Assembly: GCF_000424265.1 (NCBI RefSeq)
Contig: NZ_AUJO01000002.1
Location: 169,289-233,288, forward strand
Direction of reading: 5' to 3'
Source of the DNA: Butyrivibrio sp. WCD3002
Lineage (GTDB): Bacteria; Bacillota; Clostridia; Lachnospirales; Lachnospiraceae
DNA length: 64,000 nt
Translations under genes and position numbers: made by a program
Notes under the pieces: model-generated
Told to the model about the DNA's origin: nothing
The model's input: the letters and a program-made list of their open reading frames with translations, nothing else
Database searches by the model: none
Part shown: one piece after another, positions 7,804-17,218 of the stretch
Position numbering within the stretch: the stretch's first letter is position 1
Layout: each line of letters starts with the position of its first letter

Positions 7804-9684
7804 TTATTCTGCCATAGCAGCATCTTCTGCTGCTGCGCGAAGCTTTGCCTCGTTCTCCTGGAACTCGACGCACTCAGCATAGCCATATTCCTCTGCCTGC
7901 TGAATCATATCTGCTACGATAGAATCGAATTCCTCATCAGATGAAGCATAAATAGCCTTCCATGTGTTGTCCTTTACGCAGGTTGATACCTGATCCCAAA
8001 CAACCTGGAGCTCATCTGAATGAACGCCGCCGGTGTACATTGTTCCGGGTGAAAGAACATAATCATACTTATCAAGGTACTCATCAGGTGTATCAGCGCC
8101 TGCGAAATCTCTCCACTTCTGCTCAATCTCAGAGCCTGCCTCTGTTGAGAAGCTTTCCCAGTTTCTGTAGTTGAAGGTCTCGCCGTTACTGTCGGGGTTA
8201 GGAGCATCCAGTGACCATGTTGAGTTGTTCATCTTGAAGGAACCGTCATCATAAGTTCCGTCATAGCCGTTACCCATCTCTGTGGAAATATCTGTCTTGC
8301 ATGCAAGTCCGATATCTGTGAAGCAGGTCTTTCCGTTTTCATCATAGTACCAGCATACGTCCTTAGGACCATACTCAGAGATCATGCGTCCCTCGGGAGT
8401 TGAGAGCCAGTTAATGATAGCCATGCAAAGCTCAGGATACTCTGTGTTTGCACCGATTGACCAGATTCTGTTACCACCGTAAACATTAAGACCATAGCGG
8501 ATAGGTGTAGCCTTTGAAGGCTTTACAGGGAACATTGCTTTTCCGCTTTCAAGGTGATCAGGTGTGTTATAAAGAGCTGATCCCATGAAGTTAAATACGT
8601 TAAGGAATGCTGTACCGTTCTGGTAGTCTTCCTGCATTCCGTTAAATCCCTGTGTCTGTGAATCAGGATCAAGAAGTCCCATCTGATAGAGCTTGTTATA
8701 GAACTTAAGAGCTGTCAGATAAGGTCCGTTCTCCTCAAGTACGGGATGGAAGGTCTGGGTGCCTGGATCATAAAGTCCAAGTCCGAACTCATCATATCCG
8801 TAATAAGCTGTTGCTGTTGACTTAACGAACATAACCATGTCGCCGTCCCAGTCATTGAAAAGAGATACCCCGTATGTAGGATTGCCGTTATCATCTGTAG
8901 GGCAAACCTCTTTCATCTTTGCAAGGCAGTCTACAACGCTGTCAAAATCAGTGAGCTCAGGAGAGCCGATCTCTTCATAAAGGTCATAACGAAGATCCCA
9001 TGTATACATGAATGAGCCCGGATCCTCTGCTGAACGTGTTACATCAAAACCAAAGCCGTAAAGCTTACCGTCTGAAGAAATTCCCTTATTTTTCTCAAGG
9101 GCTGCCTGCATGTTGTCTTTGATGTAAGGGCCATACTCTGTGAGAAGATCATCCTCTTCCCAGTCAAAAAGCATTCCCTTATCAACTGCCTGCTGGTAGT
9201 CATCTCCGTCCTGTCCCCAGATAACAAGATCACCCAGGTTACCGGACTCCATACGTGTGTCATAGACACCGTCGTTTTCAGGAATGATGTTCAGCTTAAC
9301 ATTGAATTTATCAAGCATAATCTTGCCAAACCAGCCTGTCTGCTCACCTGAGTAGTTTGCCAGCTGATCATAAACATCCAGTGTAACTGTCTCCTTAGGA
9401 ATGATGTCAGTTAAGTCTGCCTCTAAATCCCCTGAAGCATCAGCTGCATCACCTGCATCCTCGCTGCTTTCAGCCTCATCTGCAGCTGCTTCTTCAGTGG
9501 TTTCCGCTGCCTCTTCCGGTTCCTCAGCAGCTTCTTGAGCTGCCTCTTCAGCAGCATCCCCTGCATCATCAGCATCTGCAGTATCTGTTGCAACAGTTCC
9601 CGCAGGATTGCTGGTACCACAGGCTGCCATTGACATAGTCATAGTCGATGCCATCAGTAGTGCTAAAACTTTCTTTGATTTCAT
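7804..9684 (-). CDS. Extracellular sugar-binding lipoprotein of an Lpl-type ABC transporter
   Basis: This 626-aa protein has a lipoprotein signal peptide with lipobox SMAAC (Cys22). Residues about 23-95 form an unusually long acidic, Ala/Glu/Asp-rich linker before the folded solute-binding domain. The body resembles LplA-type binding proteins (family SBP_bac_1), with the typical early segment VTLDVYDQLANYSGEQTGWF, also found in the second binding protein at 15470-17218. A GGGAGG site lies 8 bases before ATG. It follows the permease gene at 9719-10693 by 34 bases and ends at a terminator, so it is the last gene of the permease-permease-binding protein transcript. It should capture oligosaccharides at the cell surface and deliver them to those permeases. 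The substrate cannot be read from sequence. Confidence 0.9.
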   Translation of the reverse strand: MKSKKVLALLMASTMTMSMAACGTSNPAGTVATDTADADDAGDAAEEAAQEAAEEPEEAAETTEEAAADEAESSEDAGDAADASGDLEADLTDIIPKETVTLDVYDQLANYSGEQTGWFGKIMLDKFNVKLNIIPENDGVYDTRMESGNLGDLVIWGQDGDDYQQAVDKGMLFDWEEDDLLTEYGPYIKDNMQAALEKNKGISSDGKLYGFGFDVTRSAEDPGSFMYTWDLRYDLYEEIGSPELTDFDSVVDCLAKMKEVCPTDDNGNPTYGVSLFNDWDGDMVMFVKSTATAYYGYDEFGLGLYDPGTQTFHPVLEENGPYLTALKFYNKLYQMGLLDPDSQTQGFNGMQEDYQNGTAFLNVFNFMGSALYNTPDHLESGKAMFPVKPSKATPIRYGLNVYGGNRIWSIGANTEYPELCMAIINWLSTPEGRMISEYGPKDVCWYYDENGKTCFTDIGLACKTDISTEMGNGYDGTYDDGSFKMNNSTWSLDAPNPDSNGETFNYRNWESFSTEAGSEIEQKWRDFAGADTPDEYLDKYDYVLSPGTMYTGGVHSDELQVVWDQVSTCVKDNTWKAIYASSDEEFDSIVADMIQQAEEYGYAECVEFQENEAKLRAAAEDAAMAE

Positions 9685-9718
9685 TTCACTAACCTCCCTT
9701 TTTGAAATTGTTGTGTTC

Positions 9719-10693
9719 TTAACCTTTAACCGCTCCTATCATTATGCCCTTCTCGAAGTAGCGTTGCATGAAAGGATATACCAACAGGATCGGAATGATT
9801 GTTACCATTGCTATTGTGTATTTGATTACCTTGCCGTTAAGTGCTGAATCCAGCACACTTTTACTGATTCCCGAAGTACTTCCTGCGCTCATAAGCGCTG
9901 CCAGATTACTTGTGGTATTAAGGTAGATGTAAAGTCTGTGCTGCAGTGTATAGAGCTGCGGTGCAGACTGCATCAAAATCAGTGAATCCTGGAAGGAATT
10001 CCAGTGTCCTACCGCGCCAAAGATTGCTATGGTAGCAAGAATGGGCTTTGAGAGCGGCAATATAATTGTCAGGAATATTTTCAGATGTGATGCACCGTCA
10101 AGGGATGCACTTTCCTGAAGCTCTCCCGGTATGGCCGATTCTATGTAGGTCTTTACAAGGATGATATTGTAGGGAGCAACAATTCCCGGAATTATGTATG
10201 CCCAGAACTTGTTTGTAAGTCCCAGCATTGCCATGTTCAGATACCAGGGAATTATTCCCGCGTTAAAGTACATGGTTATAACAAGGAATCTATACCAAAA
10301 GCTTCTCCCCCACATGTCCTGCTGAGTAACCAGATATCCAACAAAGGCTGATGCGAGAACCATAAGAAGTGTTCCCAAAACAGTTCTTGCAAGTGTTACT
10401 CCAAAGGATCCAAACAGGTCATTAACCTGCAAAAGACGGATGTAGTTTTCAAAATGTATTCCTCTTGGAACGAAATTTATAAGGCCCTTCCGCACCAGTT
10501 CATTGTCACTTATGGTGTTTATGAAAAGGTAATAGAATGGGAATATACATACCAGGGTAAAGACTGCGAAAACAAAGTAGTTTATCACATTAAAAACTAT
10601 GTCAGAGGGCTTTTGCCTGATAGCACTTTTGTGCTTTTTCATGTACTCCCTCTCAGCTTTCGCTTCTCTTTTTGCTATTTCAGATACGCTCAT
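9719..10693 (-). CDS. Carbohydrate ABC transporter permease, LplC/YtcP type
   Basis: The 324-aa inner-membrane protein has about six transmembrane segments. It carries the EAA loop of sugar permeases (ESASLDGASHLKIFLTIILPLSKP), which docks the ATPase. The N-terminal 30 residues are charged and cytoplasmic. A GGGGAG site lies just upstream of ATG. The gene starts 12 bases after the partner permease and precedes the binding lipoprotein, giving the usual permease-permease-binding protein order. No ATPase is encoded nearby; such cassettes commonly use a shared MsmK-type ATPase encoded elsewhere. Confidence 0.9.
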   Translation of the reverse strand: MSVSEIAKREAKAEREYMKKHKSAIRQKPSDIVFNVINYFVFAVFTLVCIFPFYYLFINTISDNELVRKGLINFVPRGIHFENYIRLLQVNDLFGSFGVTLARTVLGTLLMVLASAFVGYLVTQQDMWGRSFWYRFLVITMYFNAGIIPWYLNMAMLGLTNKFWAYIIPGIVAPYNIILVKTYIESAIPGELQESASLDGASHLKIFLTIILPLSKPILATIAIFGAVGHWNSFQDSLILMQSAPQLYTLQHRLYIYLNTTSNLAALMSAGSTSGISKSVLDSALNGKVIKYTIAMVTIIPILLVYPFMQRYFEKGIMIGAVKG

Positions 10694-10705
10694 TTTTCTC
10701 CCCTC

Positions 10706-12142
10706 TTATACAATGGTCTCTCCGCGGAGAACCTTACTGATCGTATTGGCTACATACAAAAGCGTCACACTTATTACTGACTTAAGCATTCCAACCACCG
10801 TCGATAGCGGAATTGCACCTTTGACGATACCCATCTTGTAAACGTAAAGATCCAGCACCATGATCTGTGAGGTATTGGATGAATTCTCAAATACCAGGTA
10901 CTGATCCATACCATTTGACAAAATTCCGGCCACTGCCATAAGAAGAAGCACATAGAAGGTAGGCATAAGCCCCGGTACTGTCACGTGCCACATTTTCTGA
11001 AATCTTCCGGCGCCGTCAACGGTAGCCGCTTCATAAAGCTGCTGATCGATTCCGGAAATTCCTGCAATATAGATGATGGCGCTCCAGCCAAGTCCCTTCC
11101 AAAGTCCCCAGCACAGCATCTTAAGCCATGTGTGAGATCCGCTCATAAGGAAGTTTTTACCCTCGGTCCAGATCCCAAGATTCATCATCAGTGAGCTGAT
11201 AAATCCATCTGTTGAAAAGATACAGAAGGCGATTGCAAAAACCAGAACCCAGCTTATGAAGTTGGGAATTGTTGTAAAGGTCTGAACAAATCTTCTGAAT
11301 CTGCTGTTCTTAATTTCAGAAAGAAAAATTGCAAAGGCCATAGGCATCCAGCTTGTGGCAATTCCAAGTCCGCTCATTGCAAGAGTATTTTTCATTACAT
11401 TGATGATGTCTCTTGTGGTGGATTTATTTCGAACCAGCTGAGCGAACCATTTAAAGCCCACAAAGCTGTCCATTGAAAGCGTGTCTCCTGCTTTGTAATC
11501 AAAGAAGGCATATCTCCATCCATACAGTGGCAAATAGCAGAACACAAACGCCAAAATGATAAACGGAAGAAACATCAGGAAAAGCTTGAACCTTGTTTCC
11601 ATCTCAAACTTTTCATCCTTAGAAGGTCTTCCGACAAATACCAGTTCAAGTACAGAAAGTATTACCATTACGATAAGAAGCACCACCATGATGTAGTAGA
11701 AATTCTGGAACATAGGTTCAACCTTGGAAGGCTTTGTTGTTGCAGCAATCTGAAAATATGCTGACCAGATACCCCACATTGAAAAGGCAGAAACCACTGC
11801 TCCCACTGTGCTTATAAGATTTCCAACGAATCTGCATTTTCTGTTACCCAGAGAAAGGCATGCCCCTATGGCACAGGCCATTATTCCAAGACAGATAAAC
11901 AGGCTTGATATGTTAAGAAGATGCATGGTTGATTCCATGACCCATCCCTTTTTAAAGGCTCTTCCAAAATTCGCTATGAGATTTCCGTAAGAAAAACCTG
12001 CTGTAAGAAGCGATGTGCTTCGATTGATAAGTCCGCTGATCCTTGCTACATTGAGCCCCGGAAAAAACAGGATTATCAAGAGAAAAACTGAAATTATCCG
12101 ATACGGATAGTATACGATTTTCGTAACTTTTTCCTTAGACAC
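10706..12142 (-). CDS. Carbohydrate ABC transporter permease, LplB type, with extra N-terminal membrane domain
   Basis: The product is 478 aa from a GTG at 12142 that has an excellent GGGGAGGGGA site five or six bases upstream; an earlier in-frame start at 12190 lacks one. The C-terminal ~290 residues are a standard LplB/UgpA-type permease with the EAA loop (YEAATVDGAGRFQKMWHVTVPG). The first ~185 residues add about four further hydrophobic segments that the family, normally about 300-320 aa, does not have. The gene heads the permease-permease-binding protein transcript. What the extension does is unknown; it could contact a membrane partner such as the YesM kinase encoded in the neighbouring operon. 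Confidence 0.88.
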   Translation of the reverse strand: MSKEKVTKIVYYPYRIISVFLLIILFFPGLNVARISGLINRSTSLLTAGFSYGNLIANFGRAFKKGWVMESTMHLLNISSLFICLGIMACAIGACLSLGNRKCRFVGNLISTVGAVVSAFSMWGIWSAYFQIAATTKPSKVEPMFQNFYYIMVVLLIVMVILSVLELVFVGRPSKDEKFEMETRFKLFLMFLPFIILAFVFCYLPLYGWRYAFFDYKAGDTLSMDSFVGFKWFAQLVRNKSTTRDIINVMKNTLAMSGLGIATSWMPMAFAIFLSEIKNSRFRRFVQTFTTIPNFISWVLVFAIAFCIFSTDGFISSLMMNLGIWTEGKNFLMSGSHTWLKMLCWGLWKGLGWSAIIYIAGISGIDQQLYEAATVDGAGRFQKMWHVTVPGLMPTFYVLLLMAVAGILSNGMDQYLVFENSSNTSQIMVLDLYVYKMGIVKGAIPLSTVVGMLKSVISVTLLYVANTISKVLRGETIV

Positions 12143-12195
12143 TATATTCCCCTCCCCTAAACTGACCAGACACCAGTTATCATCTGACAATAATC

Positions 12196-12201
12196 ATTCT
12201 A
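12196..12201 (-). promoter_or_regulatory. Possible -10 element for the permease operon
   Basis: TAGAAT on the minus strand lies about 54 bases upstream of the GTG start and 44 bases downstream of a box shared with the GH31 promoter. No convincing -35 is seen, which would fit an activator-dependent promoter. Confidence 0.3.
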
Positions 12202-12244
12202 GGGTTTTGGGAGGATTTTCAGCACCCTCAGAATCCGATTAAAA

Positions 12245-12262
12245 ACACCCTAATTTTTGTAC
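12245..12262 (-). promoter_or_regulatory. Candidate regulator box upstream of the permease operon
   Basis: The minus strand reads GTACAAAAATTAGGGTGT. A related box, GTACAAAAA then GTGT after four bases, lies upstream of the GH31 operon at 19303-19319 at a similar distance from a -10-like element. It is a candidate YesN binding site (inference). Confidence 0.3.
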
Positions 12263-12327
12263 ATAAAAGAGTCATAAAACTTGAAGAAAAATAGAAAGAA
12301 AAACCAAACACCTTTATCACAAATAAA

Positions 12328-12370
12328 TGCCGCTGCATTTGCTTCAGTTTGAAACAAACACAGCGGCTTT
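12328..12370 (-). terminator. Terminator after the serine hydrolase gene
   Basis: On the minus strand GCCGCTGTGTTTG pairs with CAAATGCAGCGGC, followed by ATTTATTT. It ends the GH31/binding protein/kinase/hydrolase transcript about 45 bases after the stop at 12416. Confidence 0.65.
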
Positions 12371-12415
12371 GAATTTATATACGTTATTTACCTTAGGTCT
12401 TTGAGTTTTTGAAGA

Positions 12416-13582
12416 TCATGAGCATACAATATTCCTAAGCTTTCTTGTGACAGTTCCTGTGCCGTAGTCAACTCTCTGTGTGAGCATAAGAACTGTACGT
12501 CTGCTCTCGGGATCATTACAGAAGTAAGGTCCAAGCCAGCCGTCCCAGCCGTACTCTCCTTCTCCTACAATTGTTCCTGACTTTGCAGGGTTCTTCATGA
12601 TTCTCATGAGATTGCCGTAGGAGAATCCGCCAAGGGCCTGCCATGAGAGCATATCCTGCTGCTGAGCATCTGTAAGCTGAGGACTTGTCATAAATTTCAC
12701 GGTTCTCTCAGACAAAATTTCCTTACCCTCGAAGCTTCCGCCATTCATAAGCATTCTAGCAAAGTTGGCGTAATCATCGATTGTGGAGAAAAGTCCTGCT
12801 CCGCCTGATTCAAAGGCATTCTCTTTAGCATCATCCCTGATACCTAAATTATTTCCGCTGTAGGGCTTAAGCTCCTCTCCGCCACAGTGATAAGGTGTAG
12901 CGTATCTTGAAAGCTTTTCCTCAGGCACATAAAAAGCTGTATCCTTCATGTTAAGGGGATCAAAAAGCCTCTCCTTAAGAAAATCTCCAAACTTCATTCC
13001 TGAAGCCTTCTCAATTACAGCGCCAAGTACATCTGCGCTGGTTCCGTAGCGGAAGTGTTCACCTGGCTGGAAGTTAAGAGGAAGCTGACCCAGCCTCTCT
13101 GCAAACTCCATGGTGCTCATCATGTTATCGCCTTCAAACCTCTCAATCATTTCATTGTAGAGGTCCCCGGTTCCTATCTCTGCGGGAGTATCAGTGAAGG
13201 GATAAACAAGGCCTGATGTCATATCAAGAAGGTCCTTAATAAACATGGGACGATCCTCTCTTACAGGTCTTCTGACACCACCCTCTACGATCTCCTGCTT
13301 TTTAAAGCTGTCAATATAGTTTCCCACAGGCTCGTAGGGCTCAATGATTCCATCCTGAATAAGAAGCATTGCCGCAGCTGCGGTTATAGGCTTACTCTGT
13401 GAGTAAAGTCTTACGATTGTATCTCTTTGGAACTTTCTGTTCTCCTCAATATTGGCATAGCCTGCTTCTCCGTAAAATTTTTCCTCGCCGTTTTCAAGTA
13501 CAAGGTAATTAAGGCCTGCCAGCTCTTTATCTTCAATTGCCTTATTCATGCAATCCATTAAAAGCTTCTTTTTGTCTCTCAT
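12416..13582 (-). CDS. Beta-lactamase-family serine hydrolase (probable esterase), cytoplasmic
   Basis: This 388-aa protein belongs to the class C beta-lactamase/EstB fold (Beta-lactamase family PF00144). The S-x-x-K motif is at residues 61-64 (SQSK), and a Tyr motif appears in FRYGTSADVLGAVIE. There is no signal peptide, so it acts in the cytoplasm, arguing against a penicillin-binding or antibiotic-resistance role and for an esterase or deacylase acting on imported compounds. I chose the ATG at 13582 because GGGAGG lies seven bases upstream; a start 24 bases earlier lacks a site. The 5' end overlaps the kinase gene by 41 bases. As last gene of the GH31 operon it may remove ester groups from the imported glycan (inference). 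Confidence 0.82.
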   Translation of the reverse strand: MRDKKKLLMDCMNKAIEDKELAGLNYLVLENGEEKFYGEAGYANIEENRKFQRDTIVRLYSQSKPITAAAAMLLIQDGIIEPYEPVGNYIDSFKKQEIVEGGVRRPVREDRPMFIKDLLDMTSGLVYPFTDTPAEIGTGDLYNEMIERFEGDNMMSTMEFAERLGQLPLNFQPGEHFRYGTSADVLGAVIEKASGMKFGDFLKERLFDPLNMKDTAFYVPEEKLSRYATPYHCGGEELKPYSGNNLGIRDDAKENAFESGGAGLFSTIDDYANFARMLMNGGSFEGKEILSERTVKFMTSPQLTDAQQQDMLSWQALGGFSYGNLMRIMKNPAKSGTIVGEGEYGWDGWLGPYFCNDPESRRTVLMLTQRVDYGTGTVTRKLRNIVCS

Positions 13583-15473
13583 CCTGTTTTCCTCCCGTTT
13601 CTTCATCTCGTTGTTTTATTCCTTTGTCATCAGCGGGAAGGGTAAGAACAGCGCTGGTTCCCTTTCCTTCCCGAGACCTTATCAAAAGGCCATAGCCTTC
13701 TCCATAATAGAGTTTAATCCTCTGATGTATATTGTAAAGTCCTATACTTCCGGCTCCCTTTTCATCCGTTTCCGACTTCTTTATTTCAAGAGATTTGTTT
13801 AACTCAAGAACCTCCTCAGGGCTCATTCCAAGTCCGTCGTCGTTTACGGTTATAAGAAGCTTTTTCTCAGGTGCTTCACTTCTTTCATATTCTACGATCA
13901 CGCTGACATGACCGTTTCTGTCCATATCCTTAAGGCCGTGACTCACTGCATTTTCAACTATTGGCTGCAAAAGAAGCGGCAATATATGGTATTTCTTAGG
14001 ATCAAAGTCCTCTGCTATATAAAAATTCCAGTTTACCTTTTCTCCAAAGCGAAGCCTTTGAATCTGCATGTAGCTGTCCACATGCTTAAGCTCATCATCA
14101 AGAGTTGATACACTTCTTCCCGTGCTTTCAAGGACATAGTGCATTATCTTTGCAAGGAATTTCACGGAGGTGGCCACATTTTTATCTCCGCCTCTTATCG
14201 CCTGCATTCTTATGGCCTCAAGGGTGTTGTATAAAAAGTGCGGATTTATCTGCTCCGAGAGCATCTTGAATTCCATGTTTTGCTGCATGTTTATAAGCTG
14301 CTGCTCACGGATTTGTGCTTCGTAGTATTTGCCCTCATTTTCGCGGATTTTTTCCGTAGTAAGCTTAAGATCATTAAAGGTATCAGTCAGCTCATCATCT
14401 CCGGAAAGGCTCTCAATTATGTCATAGTCCCCGGTACTTGCCCTGTGCATGGCCTCTCTCAGTGCAGATACCCTTGCTGTAAAGAACCTGGAATAAAGGA
14501 AAATAGCTATTACAGGTCCTGCTATTGCAAGGAGAAGCACAATGAGATAGTTTCTCAAAATCGACCTTACGATGTCGTGGGCATCATAGTCGCCTATAAG
14601 AACAAAAAATCTATTATCGGCCTTATAGGGCACAAAGCTTGAAACATAGGTAAGGGCAACTCTTCCGTCCAGCATCATATCACCAAGATAGTTGTAATCA
14701 TCAGGATCTGCCGTGGCAGCTTCAGGCATTTCTATTCCCTGCTCGTCATATTCTGATGCAAAAAATGCCGGATATCCTGAGAGACTCACAAGCATGTAAT
14801 TATCAGTGGTTAATAATCTGTTCCTTAGATAGTTGCTGCTGATGGTGACAACCGCATAGGCTCTGTTTCCCGAATTACCTGTATTAAAGCGCCTTACCAG
14901 AGTAAGCTCGTAGGCATCCTCATATTCATTTAAAGGAACATGCATACAGGTGTAGGTATCCCATGCGTAGGGATCGATTCCGCCATACCACTCAAACCTG
15001 CTAAAGGGGTCATCTGCAGTACCGCTGCCTGCTGCCTTATCGGCATCATCTCCCACAGCTTCATTTCCGCTTGGTCCCACGTTTATAACAAGGTCCCCTG
15101 ATGGAATAGCAGGGTTATTGGTATAAACAGCAATTGATGAGATAGCAGCCGTCGTCCTTCTAAGTGAGGAAATATCTCTGTTCAAAGCATCAAGCTCACT
15201 TTGCTGCAATCCCTCAAAGGTGCTTCCCGACAATAAATCTCTATAGCTTTGCAGGGAAACTATGGGCTCAAGATTGGTATAAAGGCTTGAAGTTACATCA
15301 AAAAGGATAGACTTAACTCTGGTGTTTTCAGCCTTTATCTGCTCCTCATATCTTTGGTTCATCTGCCTGACAAGCAGTACCGCTGCAATTATGCCAATGA
15401 TTCCGATAGGAATAACTATGGCAAAGAAAAGCACGCTGTACATCTGCCTGCCAACACTGCCCCGGCGCCTCAT
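13542..15473 (-). CDS. Sensor histidine kinase, YesM family
   Basis: The 643-aa membrane kinase has a transmembrane helix at about 13-35, a ~265-residue extracellular sensor, and a second helix at about 308-328. A HAMP-like region follows. The His_kinase motif is QINPHFLYNTLEA with phosphoacceptor H412. The ATPase domain shows the N box (LLQPIVENAVSHGL), G1 (DDGLGM) and G2 (GSIGLYNIHQRI). AAAGGAG precedes the ATG. The start overlaps the binding protein stop by 4 bases (ATGA), so it is translated together with a surface binding protein. Its likely partner is the YesN regulator at 6053-7651. Confidence 0.92.
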   Translation of the reverse strand: MRRRGSVGRQMYSVLFFAIVIPIGIIGIIAAVLLVRQMNQRYEEQIKAENTRVKSILFDVTSSLYTNLEPIVSLQSYRDLLSGSTFEGLQQSELDALNRDISSLRRTTAAISSIAVYTNNPAIPSGDLVINVGPSGNEAVGDDADKAAGSGTADDPFSRFEWYGGIDPYAWDTYTCMHVPLNEYEDAYELTLVRRFNTGNSGNRAYAVVTISSNYLRNRLLTTDNYMLVSLSGYPAFFASEYDEQGIEMPEAATADPDDYNYLGDMMLDGRVALTYVSSFVPYKADNRFFVLIGDYDAHDIVRSILRNYLIVLLLAIAGPVIAIFLYSRFFTARVSALREAMHRASTGDYDIIESLSGDDELTDTFNDLKLTTEKIRENEGKYYEAQIREQQLINMQQNMEFKMLSEQINPHFLYNTLEAIRMQAIRGGDKNVATSVKFLAKIMHYVLESTGRSVSTLDDELKHVDSYMQIQRLRFGEKVNWNFYIAEDFDPKKYHILPLLLQPIVENAVSHGLKDMDRNGHVSVIVEYERSEAPEKKLLITVNDDGLGMSPEEVLELNKSLEIKKSETDEKGAGSIGLYNIHQRIKLYYGEGYGLLIRSREGKGTSAVLTLPADDKGIKQRDEETGGKQDERQKEAFNGLHE

Positions 15474-17218
15474 GGTGACTCCTTTGCTGCCTGCTTCAGG
15501 ACTTCATATCTCTTTTTGGCATTCTCAATATTAAATTCAAGGAAGCTGTCATAATCAAGTCTCTTGATGGTTCCAAGAAGCTCATCCTTTAATCTGAAAA
15601 ACTCATCCTCACTCTCGGCAAAGACCATTCTCCAGGAATAATCTATTATGGTCTGCCTGCACTGTTCCTGCACGGTTTTTAAATAATCAGGATATTCCTC
15701 CTGGGCCCACTCTGTTCCCGGAACTACGGTTATCATGCCCTTTTCCTCAAAATATCCTATAGGCGTAAGCTGTGTTCTGTAATGCTCCTTCCAGTCATCG
15801 GAGATGTGGGTTGCTGTTCTGTCGCGGTAGTCCTGCCACATTCCATAGTAGTAGGGATTACCTCTCTCATCCACCTCCTGCTTATCTAAGGGTTTAAAGT
15901 TGAGCCAAGATACTCCCTCTGTCCAGGTTCCGCCGCCAAATTCCTCAGGCACCTGAAGATCAGGCTTCATATTGATAAAAGCATCTACGCCAAAATCAGT
16001 AAGCTTTGGTCCGTCATCTGTCATTTCCCAGGTGAGATTTTCAGGTCCTCTGAAGTTTCCTGTGGGAGATCCGCAGCACTCTATTCCCTCAGGAGAATAC
16101 AGCCAGTCTACAAAATCAACCAGCCTCTGAGGGTCCTTGGTATTTGCTCCTACCATCAAAGAAAAGCTCTGTTTTCCGTCCGGATCATTGCCCCAGGTAA
16201 GATAGCTGGCATCCTCGACAACTATTGATTCAAAGCCCTTTCCCTGGGCAAGGTGTTCGTCCGAATTATATAAAGACGTACCCATCCAGGGCCAAAATGT
16301 ATACAGGACTGCTCCATCTTTTACCTTAGATGCAACGGTTTCATAATTCTGATAAGGAGACTGCGGATCAACAAGCCCCATCTGATTGGCATCAAATAAA
16401 AGCTTCAACATTCTGAAATATATGGAATCCTTATCAGCGATTGACTGAATATCACCGGTAACAGGATTTAAAAGTACAAAATCCTGAACATCATATCCGT
16501 ATAATGCTGTAAGTGCTCCTGCATTCTGCATGGCTCCGCCGTCCCAGTCCCTGAAAAGACTAAAGGCATACACATCTTCTCCGGAGTCACTCTTTCCTGC
16601 AATTTTCTGCATCTCCTTCAGAACGGGAAGGAGATTCTCAAATGTCGAAATACGAGGATACCCAAGCTGTTTATACAGATCAAACCTGATGAAGGGTGCG
16701 TTTGTTGTCTCGTCATAGTCAGAGGGCTCAGACGCTGCATTTTCCGATATCTCGCTGGATATAGCCCACAGGCCGTCAACTCCTGCATAAGCAGAGGATG
16801 CCTCAATTTGCTTTCTGTATTTTTTCAGATTCTCGCATCTCTCCAGATATGGGGTCATATCCAGAACAAGTCCCTCTCTCACCATCTCGGAAAGCCTGCC
16901 GTCATCCACATTTGTCATGATAAGGTCTCCAAGCTTTCCGGAGGCTCTCATGGTCTCGTAGGTTGCTTCGCCGTTATGATCCTGATTCTGGGATATGATG
17001 TTTAGCTGCATATTGAATTTTTCTCTGACAATATGGGCAAACCATCCCCTCTGCAGTCCCTGGGTATTTGCCTGTGTATCAAAAACATCTATGGTAAGAA
17101 ATTCAGGATATTTGTTTTCCCCTTCAGTTTTGCCCGAGTCACCAAAAGGCAGCCCACATCCTGAAAGGATGCAGACTGCCATAATCAGTGAGATCAGTTG
17201 TCTAAACTTTTTTCTCAT
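15470..17218 (-). CDS. Second extracellular sugar-binding lipoprotein, co-encoded with the sensor kinase
   Basis: The 582-aa protein has a lipoprotein signal peptide with lipobox ILSGC (Cys21). It is a paralogue of the binding protein at 7804-9684: both show LTIDVFDTQANTQGLQRGWF/VTLDVYDQLANYSGEQTGWF near the mature N-terminus and a similar C-terminal half, but this one lacks the long acidic linker. It overlaps the GH31 stop and the kinase start by 4 bases each. The placement, separate from the permeases and fused translationally to the kinase, suggests it may present sugar to the sensor as well as, or instead of, to the transporter (inference). Confidence 0.88.
   Translation of the reverse strand: MRKKFRQLISLIMAVCILSGCGLPFGDSGKTEGENKYPEFLTIDVFDTQANTQGLQRGWFAHIVREKFNMQLNIISQNQDHNGEATYETMRASGKLGDLIMTNVDDGRLSEMVREGLVLDMTPYLERCENLKKYRKQIEASSAYAGVDGLWAISSEISENAASEPSDYDETTNAPFIRFDLYKQLGYPRISTFENLLPVLKEMQKIAGKSDSGEDVYAFSLFRDWDGGAMQNAGALTALYGYDVQDFVLLNPVTGDIQSIADKDSIYFRMLKLLFDANQMGLVDPQSPYQNYETVASKVKDGAVLYTFWPWMGTSLYNSDEHLAQGKGFESIVVEDASYLTWGNDPDGKQSFSLMVGANTKDPQRLVDFVDWLYSPEGIECCGSPTGNFRGPENLTWEMTDDGPKLTDFGVDAFINMKPDLQVPEEFGGGTWTEGVSWLNFKPLDKQEVDERGNPYYYGMWQDYRDRTATHISDDWKEHYRTQLTPIGYFEEKGMITVVPGTEWAQEEYPDYLKTVQEQCRQTIIDYSWRMVFAESEDEFFRLKDELLGTIKRLDYDSFLEFNIENAKKRYEVLKQAAKESP

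Noticed and set aside
12143..12190. Longer start for the LplB-type permease
   Set aside because: The GTG at 12142 has a near-ideal ribosome binding site; the extension would span it and lacks its own.
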